From: Shewanella sp. KX20019
GTDB lineage: Bacteria; Pseudomonadota; Gammaproteobacteria; Enterobacterales; Shewanellaceae
Length of the DNA: 64,000 nt
Reading direction: 5' to 3'
Assembly: GCF_016757755.1 (NCBI RefSeq)
Contig: NZ_CP068437.1
Coordinates: 4,402,001 to 4,466,000, forward strand
Shown here: piece by piece, positions 44,147 through 52,313 of the stretch
Position numbering within the stretch: position 1 is the first letter of the stretch
Layout: each line of letters begins with the position of its first letter
Position numbers and translations under genes: made by a program
Notes under the pieces: model-generated
The model's database searches: none
What the model saw: the letters and a program-made list of their open reading frames with translations, nothing else
What the model was told of the DNA's origin: nothing

Positions 44147-44198
44147 CTTGAGCCACAAAGGTTAACTCCCGCCCTCAGTTGAAATAGAGGGCGAGCGG

Positions 44199-44690
44199 CT
44201 ACTGCTCGCCTTCAAAAGCAGCTAACCAGGTTTTGAGTAACTTATTTAATTGAGGTTTTTCTGCAGCTGATAGCTGCTGAACCAATTGATGCTGAATACG
44301 TACATGTTCTTCAATCGCTTCATCTATGGTACTCAACCCTTTTGCCGTTAACCCCACCGAAACACTGCGGCGATCTTCGGTGCTGTGCATACGCTCAATA
44401 AAGCCCTTAGATTCAAGTCTATCTAAGCGATTTGTCATCGCACCAGAAGTCAGCATCATCGACGACAACAGGGCTGAAGGGGTTAAATTAAAAGGTTCAC
44501 CTGAGCGACGTAGTGTGGCGAGCACATCAAACTCCCCCAGCGTTAGCCCATATTGTTTATGGCAAGCCACGATTTTCGCCTCAATATGTTTTTGTAAACG
44601 CATAATGCGCCCAAAAATTTCCATAGGTAACGTTGCTAAATGTGGCTTTTCTTGGCCCCATTGTGCGGCGACTTTATCGATATCATCCAT
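44199..44690 (-). CDS. MarR-family regulator
   Basis: 163 residues: winged helix with 'LTLGEFDVLATLRRSGEPFNLTPSALLSSMMLTSGAMTNRLDRLESKGFIERMHSTEDRRSVSVGLT', the classical MarR DNA-binding fold. The longest frame starts at 44759, but its first codons overlap the operator-like repeats, so MDDIDK at 44690 is preferred. Divergent to the EamA transporter gene, which it probably represses together with itself. Confidence 0.85.
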   Translation of the reverse strand: MDDIDKVAAQWGQEKPHLATLPMEIFGRIMRLQKHIEAKIVACHKQYGLTLGEFDVLATLRRSGEPFNLTPSALLSSMMLTSGAMTNRLDRLESKGFIERMHSTEDRRSVSVGLTAKGLSTIDEAIEEHVRIQHQLVQQLSAAEKPQLNKLLKTWLAAFEGEQ

Positions 44691-44743
44691 TTCACACCAT
44701 ACTCTGTTTGCTACACGACTATGTCCAGCCGAATTAAACTTAA

Positions 44744-44828
44744 CGCAAAGATACTTCATAAGAAGATACTTTACAAAAATAGATTAGAGGTTCACAATCA
44801 CCTTTATCTTTACGTAAAGATACTTCAT
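44744..44828. promoter_or_regulatory. Operator region of the MarR/EamA divergent pair
   Basis: A 16-base element CG(C/T)AAAGATACTTCAT occurs at 44744-44759 and 44813-44828. An 18-base perfect palindrome TATCTTTACGTAAAGATA lies at 44805-44822 over the EamA promoter, and a third AAGATACTT half-site at 44763. Together these fit binding sites of a dimeric MarR protein. Confidence 0.7.
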
Positions 44829-44841
44829 TTAAAGGTAGTAT

Positions 44842-45711
44842 ATGAATATTTTTCTTGCCATGATCCCCGCCTTTTTCTGGGGGACGACTTATGCGGTGAC
44901 CCAGTTTTCATTACCCGACTGGCCACCCTTACTACTCGGTGCTCTGCGTGCTCTGCCTGCGGGTCTTGTGCTATTGGTTATCAAGCCGAGCCTTCCAAGC
45001 AGAGTTGATTGGCCGGTATTGATTAAGCTCGGCGCTATTAATATTGCCGCCTTCTTTGGTCTAATTTTTATTATGGCGCTCACCCTACCCTCGGCAATTT
45101 CCGGTGTGGGGATGATTTCGGTACCGGTGTTTGCCATGCTGTTCCATTGGGCGGTTAATAAAAAGCGCCCAAGCTCCTTACAAGCAGTGTTTGGCGCGGT
45201 GTTAATCATATTGGCTTGGATGCTATTTGACCCCAGCGCGATCAGTCTAAGCCCAGTTGGATTATTGGCAATGCTTGCTGCTATTAGCTGTATTGTCGTC
45301 GGTAGCACCATCATTAAAGCACTCGGCAGCCGCATACATTGGTGGACGGTACTCACTTGGCAACTCATTATTGGCGGCACGTTACTGCTAATTGCTGCTG
45401 CGATTCATGCACTGTTCGCTCCAGAGCAATATGTCGCTGCGATACAACAGTTTAGTATGACTAATGGCTTTGGCTTAAGCTGGATAATCCTGCTTAATAC
45501 CGTGCTTGGTTACATCATGTATGTGTGGCTATTACAGCGCATGACGGTGGTCGACTTCACCTTTGGTGGCATCGCCAATCCTATCGCGGGCATTGTTAGC
45601 GGCATGGTGTTACTTGGCGAGTCATTTACCCCGCATCAGTACTTATTGATGGCCAGTATGATCTTAGCGTCTATAGCGCCAACATTGCTCCAACTTTCGC
45701 GGCATAAATGA
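44842..45711 (+). CDS. EamA/DMT-family transporter
   Basis: 289 residues, ten hydrophobic helices in two EamA repeats ('FFWGTTYAVTQFSLPDWPPLLLGALRALPAG', later 'VLGYIMYVWLLQRMTVVDFTFGGIANPIAGIVSGMVLLGE'). Drug/metabolite exporters of this family move small amphipathic compounds or amino acids. AAAGG six bases before ATG. Expected to be controlled by the divergent MarR protein. Confidence 0.88.
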   Translation: MNIFLAMIPAFFWGTTYAVTQFSLPDWPPLLLGALRALPAGLVLLVIKPSLPSRVDWPVLIKLGAINIAAFFGLIFIMALTLPSAISGVGMISVPVFAMLFHWAVNKKRPSSLQAVFGAVLIILAWMLFDPSAISLSPVGLLAMLAAISCIVVGSTIIKALGSRIHWWTVLTWQLIIGGTLLLIAAAIHALFAPEQYVAAIQQFSMTNGFGLSWIILLNTVLGYIMYVWLLQRMTVVDFTFGGIANPIAGIVSGMVLLGESFTPHQYLLMASMILASIAPTLLQLSRHK

Positions 45712-46535
45712 ATCAAATCCTATGATGCAAATAAATAACGATCATGAAAGCCAGATGTTTTTAAAAGAGCGGAGCTAGCAACAGGAGGTGCTAGCTGTAT
45801 TTTAACATCGGCTACTTTAAGGTGTCGTATATTAGGTGAAATAACCGATGGGGTTTATTTAGCACCCGAACTTAGACCCATAGCAACATCAGTTTATAAT
45901 AAATACATGTTTAACTAATCAACTTAATAAATAATAAACATAAGAACGTCATCATCACAATCTATCATGACATAGTAATTAACCCCACTATATTACGATG
46001 AATTGAAATAGTCGAAAAACTACCAGCTAATAACTAATTGCAATAATGAAATATGATTATAACGATATGACTATCCAGTAAGTCCACGGCTATAACCAAC
46101 ACGCCAACAACTCAAGTAGCAACAATTGCGCTACAAAAACCAATAACCTCCACCGTCACCAAAAAGTGTTCACCCCTAAATTAGAACAATAGCTTATACT
46201 CAAACCCCTGATAAACACTACACCTCAGTACCTACTTAAGAGTACCTCTAACTAGGTATTTGTTAGATTTTTCTTATTTTATTAACAACTCACTTTTGTA
46301 AAATCATTGATCATACTCACGTTGTCGTTAATAAAAAGTATGGCCACAACAACCACCATGTTAATAATAGTCTCGTTCGATACTAATTAAACATGATGAG
46401 CTTAATTGATATTTAAAACATATTCCGCAATGTAAGAACGTGAGCAAAAAGCAACAACAGAATAAAATAAGCGGACCCTAAATAAGTAAATAATTAAAAT
46501 CAAGATGACCAATAGAGTTATTTAAAGGAGTTATG
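45712..46535. other. Long AT-rich spacer upstream of nrfA
   Basis: 824 bases with no gene or RNA recognised. Visibly AT-rich. Apart from the NarP-like heptamers at 46229-46258 I see no convincing CRP or FNR box (a TTGAT near 46407 lacks a partner half-site). Confidence 0.6.
46229..46258. promoter_or_regulatory. Two overlapping 7-2-7 NarP-like heptamer sites
   Basis: TACCTAC-tt-AAGAGTA (46229-46244) and TACCTCT-aa-CTAGGTA (46243-46258). Each is an inverted pair of NarL/NarP heptamers (consensus TACYYMT) with zero to two mismatches per half, about 280-305 bases upstream of the nrfA start. NarP control of nrfA is known in Shewanella; this site assignment is by eye. Confidence 0.5.
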
Positions 46536-48203
46536 ATGAGATTACAAAAACTTGCTATCGCTGTAGCAGTAATGGCCGCATTATCGGGTTGTAATAGCGA
46601 TGATGATTCACCTAAAACTTGTAGCGATGGCACTGTTTTAGATCCAACCACCAACACCTGTGTGCCTGAGCCTATTGATCCGGTTGATCCCGTAGATCCA
46701 GTTGATCCCGTAGAACCGGACCTCTACAACAGCGATAACTGGAAAGAGCAGTTCCCTGATCAGCATACTACCTGGTTAGAAACTGCAGAAACTAACCCGG
46801 ACACAGGCGTGCCGACTGACTTGTTGGAAACAAATCCAAACCTAGTGAGTGCATGGGCTGGTTACGGTTTTGCTAAAGATTACAATCGTGCTCGCGGTCA
46901 TCACTATGCATTAACCGACATTATCAAAACGCTTCGCACCGGTGCCCCTCTTGTAGGTCATGACGGCGTGGTTGTCGGTGAAGCGATGAAAGCAAGTTGC
47001 TGGTCTTGTAAGTCTCCTGACGTAGCTCGTATGTATGACGAGGTTGGCGAAGGAACATTTGCAGACAACGGTTGGTCCGTTTGGGGTGAAGAGATGTCTA
47101 ATGTCATCGGCTGCGCTGACTGCCATGAACTAGGCGAAAATACACTGCGCTTAAGCCGTCCATACACTGAACGTGCGATGGATAAAGTTGAGCTAACTTT
47201 CGCAGCTCAAGATCACACTGCTCAGGCAGGCCAAACGTGTGCTCAGTGTCATGTAGAGTATTATTTCGATGGCGGAGATTCTAAGAAAGTACGTTACCCA
47301 TGGGATCATTGGGTACCGAGTGTCGACACTGATTACGCAAACATTGTTGGCTACAAAGGAACTGACAATCTATATAAAGGTTTCGCAGCAGAAGCTCAGT
47401 TAGCTTTCTACGACAACATTAACTTTAAAGATTGGACAAACGCCATCTCTGGTTCGCCGTCGCTAAAAGCGCAGCACCCTGAGTTTGAAAACATGTCAGA
47501 CCGAACTAAACACAAAGGACCAAATCATTTAGAGTTTAGTTGTAATACATGTCACATGCCTAAAGCCACGAACAGTAGTGGTGCTGAATATTCAAACCAT
47601 AAAGTCACATTTGATGCAGACAAGCTACCAGCAAGCTGTACTGGTTGTCATAATGCCGACTATTTAGACATAGACACTATCATTGCTGAGCGTAAAGCTG
47701 ACATCGACAAATTACGTTTTGAAGCCGACGGTACCGACCCTCGCCTAACCGAAGTCCACTTTAAAGCACAAGCAATTTGGGCTGCAAATGGTATCGAAGG
47801 TCTAGATGCAGGCAAGTCTATTGGCGAAGCTAAGGCGGCCTATGAAGGCGCACTTGCTGCTGGAAACGAACTTGCTACCGAGATGAACAGTCTATTAGTT
47901 AAAGTGCGTAACGCGCAGTGGTTCTGGGACAGTGCGACCGCTTCCCACGGTATCGCGGCACATAATCCAGATGAAGCTAAACGCTTGCTGATTAAAGCCA
48001 ATGCTATTTTGGATGCGGCACTCATCGAAGCTGATGCCTTACTCACTAAGTATGCACCTGAATATGTGTACGATGCAGCTAAGTATAATACTAAAGCAAA
48101 AGTACAACCGCTTGCGGGTCTTGACTTAGACTCAATGAAAGCGGCTAAAGACGAGTTCGTTGAAGAGCGCGTTAAAAAAGAGTGGCCAGCTGAATTACGT
48201 TAA
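46536..48203 (+). CDS. nrfA: Pentaheme cytochrome c nitrite reductase (NrfA), lipoprotein form
   Basis: 555 residues. Five heme sites: C-W-S-C-K (the lysine-ligated catalytic heme typical of NrfA), then CADCH, CAQCH, CNTCH and CTGCH. 'CHVEYYFDGG' carries the active-site Tyr, and 'NHLEFSCNTCHMPK' the region of the catalytic His. It reduces nitrite to ammonium with six electrons. Unusual feature: instead of a plain signal peptide it has a lipobox (LSGC, Cys about 19) and an acidic linker with a Pro-Val-Asp repeat. No nrfBCD or maturation genes are adjacent. Of two ATGs, the second (46536) is better spaced to AAGGAG. A paralog elsewhere in the genome may be the main enzyme. Confidence 0.92.
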   Translation: MRLQKLAIAVAVMAALSGCNSDDDSPKTCSDGTVLDPTTNTCVPEPIDPVDPVDPVDPVEPDLYNSDNWKEQFPDQHTTWLETAETNPDTGVPTDLLETNPNLVSAWAGYGFAKDYNRARGHHYALTDIIKTLRTGAPLVGHDGVVVGEAMKASCWSCKSPDVARMYDEVGEGTFADNGWSVWGEEMSNVIGCADCHELGENTLRLSRPYTERAMDKVELTFAAQDHTAQAGQTCAQCHVEYYFDGGDSKKVRYPWDHWVPSVDTDYANIVGYKGTDNLYKGFAAEAQLAFYDNINFKDWTNAISGSPSLKAQHPEFENMSDRTKHKGPNHLEFSCNTCHMPKATNSSGAEYSNHKVTFDADKLPASCTGCHNADYLDIDTIIAERKADIDKLRFEADGTDPRLTEVHFKAQAIWAANGIEGLDAGKSIGEAKAAYEGALAAGNELATEMNSLLVKVRNAQWFWDSATASHGIAAHNPDEAKRLLIKANAILDAALIEADALLTKYAPEYVYDAAKYNTKAKVQPLAGLDLDSMKAAKDEFVEERVKKEWPAELR

Positions 48204-48242
48204 TCACTAATGTAATTTATTAAATCACCACCTCCAAAACAG

Positions 48243-48275
48243 AATGCCAGTCATCCCACCGACTGGCATTTTTTT
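48243..48275 (+). terminator. nrfA terminator
   Basis: Ten-base arms AATGCCAGTC (48243-48252) and GACTGGCATT (48261-48270) with eight-base loop and seven T. Confidence 0.92.
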
Positions 48276-48408
48276 ATTCAACAGTTATCTGCGGTAAGCT
48301 AATCTCTACTGACACCAAGCTGTCAGTAGCCCTGTTTTATCCTTGCTCTGTCGCTGAGTGGTAAGCCTTCATATCGAATGTTCACTCAGCTCATACAAGG
48401 AGTTAATC

Positions 48409-48792
48409 ATGTTACATAATGCAGCCTTAGTTTGGGGCGAGATCCCTGTTACAGATATGGATAGAGCCGTCGCATTTTATACGCAACATTTTGGCGTCAG
48501 TTTCAGACGTGAAGTGATGAATGATATGGAGATGGCGGTGCTAGAAACAGCAGATAAAGACGCTGCCAGCATAGGCTTAGTGAAACATGAGATGATGCAG
48601 CCATCAGCCCATGGTAGCGTGCTTTACCTTCACCTAAGTGAACAGCTTTCAGCGTTGGTGGATAAAATAACCCAAGCAGGGGTAAAAGTACTATTGCCAG
48701 TAATGCCGATAAAGGACGGTGAATGCGGCTTTATCGCGTTATTTCAGGACTGCGAAGGCAATACGGTCGGCCTTTGGTCCAAGGAAAAATAG
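48409..48792 (+). CDS. VOC-family (glyoxalase-like) protein
   Basis: 127 residues: two beta-alpha-beta-beta-beta units opening 'WGEIPVTDMDRAVAFYTQHFGVSF' and 'VLLPVMPIKDGECGFIALFQDCEGNTVGLWS'. A metal-binding Glu is expected in 'DCEGN'. Start at 48409 is set by AAGGAG six bases upstream; the longer frame (48358) contains the Shine-Dalgarno. Same gene group as the next two. Substrate unknown. Confidence 0.85.
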   Translation: MLHNAALVWGEIPVTDMDRAVAFYTQHFGVSFRREVMNDMEMAVLETADKDAASIGLVKHEMMQPSAHGSVLYLHLSEQLSALVDKITQAGVKVLLPVMPIKDGECGFIALFQDCEGNTVGLWSKEK

Positions 48793-48835
48793 AGTTAGTA
48801 GCACCAGGGTTACAAGCTGATTCAATGGAGAGATC

Positions 48836-49303
48836 ATGAGTGATATAACAATGGATGTCGTTTCACCTGAGAGAGTTACGCAAACCGCGGTTGAACTTGC
48901 AGGCTTAATGAGCAGCACCAGCAATCTTGCCGAGCAACATATAGCCACGCAAAAAATAGCCCCTCTCTGGCAACGTTATTTTACCGAGCGAGTCCAAACC
49001 CATCGCGATGGTCAGCTAATGTATGGCGTCTATTATGACTATCAATCGGATATGGATGGTGAGTTCTCGGTATTAGTGGGAACCACAACCACCGAAGAGC
49101 AAGCATGTGATCTTACCTTAATTGCTGGTGACTACCTTAAGTTTAGCGCTCAAGGGGAGATGCCTCAATGCGTGATAAACCTTTGGCAACAAGTATGGCG
49201 CTATTTCACCTCAGACACATGTGAGTATCAACGCTGTTACCTCACCGATTATGAGGTTTATCTAGATAGTCATCGTGTTGAGATCTATATTGGCATTAAC
49301 TAA
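48836..49303 (+). CDS. GyrI-like/AraC effector-binding domain protein
   Basis: 155 residues without a DNA-binding domain. It has the GyrI-like fold: 'APLWQRYF', 'YGVYYDYQSDMDGEFSVLVG', 'LTLIAGDYLKFSAQGEMPQCVINLWQQVWRYF' and a closing 'YEVYLDSHRVEIYIGI', the last with the typical Glu at the ligand pocket. Such proteins sequester small amphipathic molecules or modulate gyrase toxicity. GGAGAG precedes the ATG. In line with the VOC and WYL genes. Confidence 0.82.
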   Translation: MSDITMDVVSPERVTQTAVELAGLMSSTSNLAEQHIATQKIAPLWQRYFTERVQTHRDGQLMYGVYYDYQSDMDGEFSVLVGTTTTEEQACDLTLIAGDYLKFSAQGEMPQCVINLWQQVWRYFTSDTCEYQRCYLTDYEVYLDSHRVEIYIGIN

Positions 49304-49393
49304 CCACTGTTTGCCAGCATAAAAGAGTAGCCAGATTTAACGTCCAGTTAGATTTGGCTCTGTTACTTATCAGCTACTCAACTAAGGGGTAAT

Positions 49394-50074
49394 ATGCGCC
49401 GCGCCGATAGATTATTTCAACTAGTTCAAATCCTTCGCAATCGCCGTTTAACCACGGCCAAAGAGCTGGCCGAAAGGCTCGAAGTATCGACACGTACCGT
49501 CTATCGTGATGTACAAGATCTCTGCTTAAATGGTATTCCAATTGAGGGTGAAGCTGGTGTGGGATACCTGCTACGACAAGAGGTTAATGTTCCGCCACTG
49601 ATGTTCAATGAAGCTGAACTAGAGGCGATTCAAGTCGGTATGCGCATGGTGCAAGCTTGGGGTGGAAAAGAGCTGTCGAGCGCCGCAAAACAAGCGATGA
49701 TAAAAGTCGAAGCCGTATTACCAGCAAGGCTCAAAGAGTATCAATCATTAATGTTCGCCCCTGATTTTTACATCGATAGTGATGAGCTTCAGTTTCTCGA
49801 CCAGTTAAGAAAATCTTCGCGATTAAGAGAATATCTATTGATGGATTACCGCGATGCGAAAGAGGATATTAGCCACAGAGAAGTGCGCCCTCTTGCCATC
49901 TATTTTTGGAAAGGCACATGGACCCTACTCGCTTGGTGTGAACTGCGAAATGACTTTCGTAACTTCCGTATCGATAGAATTCTTAATCTGAATAGCTTAG
50001 CAAGGTATTTTGCCATAACCCCTGGTCAAGAGATGCAAGACTATATTGCCTTGATGGAAGCCGAACATGGTTAA
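49394..50074 (+). CDS. HTH-WYL transcriptional regulator (YafY-like)
   Basis: 226 residues. HTH_11 domain at the N-terminus ('LFQLVQILRNRRLTTAKELAERLEVSTRTVYRDVQDLCLNGIPIEGEAGVGYLL') then a WYL domain (about 130-220, 'LLMDYRDAKEDISHREVRPLAIYFWKGTWTLLAWCELRNDFRNFRIDRI'). WYL proteins bind nucleotides or other ligands and control stress or metabolic genes; the VOC and GyrI-like genes just upstream are candidate targets. AAGGGG four to six bases before ATG. Confidence 0.88.
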   Translation: MRRADRLFQLVQILRNRRLTTAKELAERLEVSTRTVYRDVQDLCLNGIPIEGEAGVGYLLRQEVNVPPLMFNEAELEAIQVGMRMVQAWGGKELSSAAKQAMIKVEAVLPARLKEYQSLMFAPDFYIDSDELQFLDQLRKSSRLREYLLMDYRDAKEDISHREVRPLAIYFWKGTWTLLAWCELRNDFRNFRIDRILNLNSLARYFAITPGQEMQDYIALMEAEHG

Positions 50075-50422
50075 TGCTGCATTGGATCTAACAGAATTAT
50101 CTGCGCACTGCTTGATAAATCCCCTCCCCAGAAGGGCGCCTCCCAAAGACACAGCCACTCTCATTTTCGCTAAGTAAACAGCGAAAAATTCAACTAACTG
50201 AACATCTCCCATTTACCCCGCGCCCATTGATGTGGACAGCATCGACACAGAATCACTTTAGCATCTGATTTTTATAAGGAATATTATCAGAAGAGTAGCA
50301 CGTGAATTTCTTAGCTATATTCATCATTCGAACTTGTTGTCATTACTTGCATCACGTTATCAATACAAAGTTGACCCTGTTCCAAGAGCGATTTCAGCAA
50401 AAATCAAATAAAGGAATATAGT
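50075..50422. other. Spacer upstream of the cytochrome-like gene
   Basis: 348 bases without a recognisable gene. Ends in AAGGAATATAGT before ATG 50423, a good ribosome binding site. Confidence 0.5.
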
Positions 50423-51859
50423 ATGAATCCCCCCCCTCAAAGGACTATAAGCACGTTAGTCACAGCGCTACTGTTATGTATATTTGCTAGCAGCATCTCG
50501 CAGGCCACCCCATCTGAAGAGATATACAAAGAAAGTGAATTGGTGCTGCAGACTGAAACAGTAACTAGTATCAGTTCTTCCCCTACTTCTTATAATTGCA
50601 GCGCGGATAAGAGCTGGTTTTCCTCACCGAGTCAGCCAGATGAAGTAGCGCAAAGTAATGGCCAAGGAGACAGCTCATTCTGCGACTTTTATCAATTTTC
50701 GTGGCAAACATTCGCTTATTTAATGGCGACTTCCACTACAGACTCTAGCGTACGCAACTTTCAAGATGACACGCTGTTTAACGAGCTAGAGGTAAAGCCT
50801 GATGGCACACCAGCCAACTCTTGTGATGACATTCATGACTCACAAGTACTGTTTATACGCACCGCAAAACATGAAGAAAATGACACCACCATTATAATCC
50901 CAGAGCGAATTGGTCAAGCTGGCGGCAGCGCAACCATTTATGATCAAAATGGTAATGTCGTCTATTACGATATTCGCTTCAGTAAAAACATGTGCGATGT
51001 AAAAAAAATTCAGCAGCAACAGAACTTCCCGGGTGGGACCACTGAGATGAAAACCGCGTGGAAGGTACTGGATGCAAACGATGACCCAAGTAACTACATC
51101 ACCATAGATGCCAACATCACGCCGACAACGTCAGCACAGAAAAATGCCAAAACCACCACGTTGGGAATGATAGGGTTTCATGTCGCCGTTGCCACTCCAG
51201 ATCACCCTGAGTTTGTTTGGGCCACCTTTGAACATAAGGTAAATGCACCAGATTGTACTCTGCCACAGACAACTACCGGTTGGTCTTTTGCCAGCCAGGC
51301 CTGTGCTACAGGTCTAAAAGATAACCAGCCTATGTGCCAATTTAATAACCCCACTCCAGGCACAGAGAGCACAGGAAAACCCTCGCAGATATGCCGCATG
51401 TATCCTTATGGCTCTGCTGCAATAGATCCGCAATTTGATGAAAACACCCAATCAATTAAAACACTGAATGCAAATGTTCTGCCCCATTTAACCGGTAACT
51501 TTAACGTGCTTAAAAACTACTTCAATGTCGGAGCTCTATGGGTAAGTGATATCCAACAAGGCTCATATACAACTCCGACAGATGGCCAGCCAACAACACA
51601 AATAAGTAACCAAAGAGGCTCGTTACGACTTGCTAATACCGTTGCAGAAACTGAATATCAAGAGGTTAACACCGCAGCAATACATCTCACCGCTGACAGC
51701 GGTAAAACAGATCCCACACATTCACCTTCAGCAGGGTTCGTCTCCAATTGTTTCGGTTGCCATAATTATCAAGGTAAAAAAAGCGGTATTAGCAACACCG
51801 CATCCAGCAGCAGCCTAAGTCATATTTTTGATGATATCAAAGCGGGTTCCAAACAATGA
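50423..51859 (+). CDS. Exported monoheme cytochrome-like protein
   Basis: 478 residues. Signal peptide (VTALLLCIFASSISQA). It contains one heme motif, C-F-G-C-H, near the C-terminus in 'VSNCFGCHNYQ'. The rest follows a pattern I recall from a widespread uncharacterised cytochrome family: 'DFYQFSWQTFAYLMA', 'MKTAWKVLD', 'LGMIGFHVAVATPDHPEFVWATFEH' and a late 'GSLRLANTVAETEYQ'. Four cysteines outside the heme may form disulfides. Electron transfer in the periplasm is likely; partner and substrate are unknown. First gene of a loose group with the 52-residue peptide and the amidohydrolase. Confidence 0.75.
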   Translation: MNPPPQRTISTLVTALLLCIFASSISQATPSEEIYKESELVLQTETVTSISSSPTSYNCSADKSWFSSPSQPDEVAQSNGQGDSSFCDFYQFSWQTFAYLMATSTTDSSVRNFQDDTLFNELEVKPDGTPANSCDDIHDSQVLFIRTAKHEENDTTIIIPERIGQAGGSATIYDQNGNVVYYDIRFSKNMCDVKKIQQQQNFPGGTTEMKTAWKVLDANDDPSNYITIDANITPTTSAQKNAKTTTLGMIGFHVAVATPDHPEFVWATFEHKVNAPDCTLPQTTTGWSFASQACATGLKDNQPMCQFNNPTPGTESTGKPSQICRMYPYGSAAIDPQFDENTQSIKTLNANVLPHLTGNFNVLKNYFNVGALWVSDIQQGSYTTPTDGQPTTQISNQRGSLRLANTVAETEYQEVNTAAIHLTADSGKTDPTHSPSAGFVSNCFGCHNYQGKKSGISNTASSSSLSHIFDDIKAGSKQ

Positions 51860-51991
51860 TTAAGCTGTAAGCAGCTAGCGTCATTGACAATCAAGCGCAA
51901 GCTAAAGCCCAAGCTGATGCAATAAATAGCCACTTGGTCAATATCGGCCCTCGCTGTTGACCCTTTATGCATAACTAACAAGGAAACTCAG

Positions 51992-52150
51992 ATGAAATTA
52001 CCAACTCAATCTAAACCCGTGGAACGTACTACTTACAACTCTAATGCAGCAGGCAGTGGCGCAGAAGCCACAGGTTTTTGGAGTTCCTTAAGCAAATCCG
52101 CACTGAACATCGCTAAAAAGGTAGCGCCCAGCTTACTCGGTAAACGTTAA
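51992..52150 (+). CDS. 52-residue cationic peptide (small ORF)
   Basis: Small gene missed by a 60-residue cut-off. ATG preceded by AAGGAA at eight bases, good for initiation. The N-terminal half is polar and neutral (QSKPVERTTYNSNAAGSG); the C-terminal half, FWSSLSKSALNIAKKVAPSLLGKR in two pieces (FWSSLSKSALNI, AKKVAPSLLGKR), would form a cationic amphipathic helix. No Cys. It lies between the cytochrome-like and amidohydrolase genes. Reading: an antimicrobial-type or membrane-active peptide, or a leader-core precursor. No modification gene is next to it. Coding status is supported by the start signal and context only. Confidence 0.55.
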   Translation: MKLPTQSKPVERTTYNSNAAGSGAEATGFWSSLSKSALNIAKKVAPSLLGKR

Positions 52151-52313
52151 TCTTAAGCTTGATGATAACAATGGCTAAGCTAACAGGCTATTGCTGCTCC
52201 TATGCGACAGCACTTTGTGAAACGCCATAAATATCGGCTCCCAGGGTTAATTTATACCCCGAAGCCACTAATGATTAGACTAGATCACATGAAATAGTAA
52301 AGGATGATTATTC

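Noticed and set aside
46300..46420. Possible FNR or CRP box upstream of nrfA
   Set aside because: TTGAT occurs but without the second half-site ATCAA at the right distance; no TGTGA-N6-TCACA pair was found.
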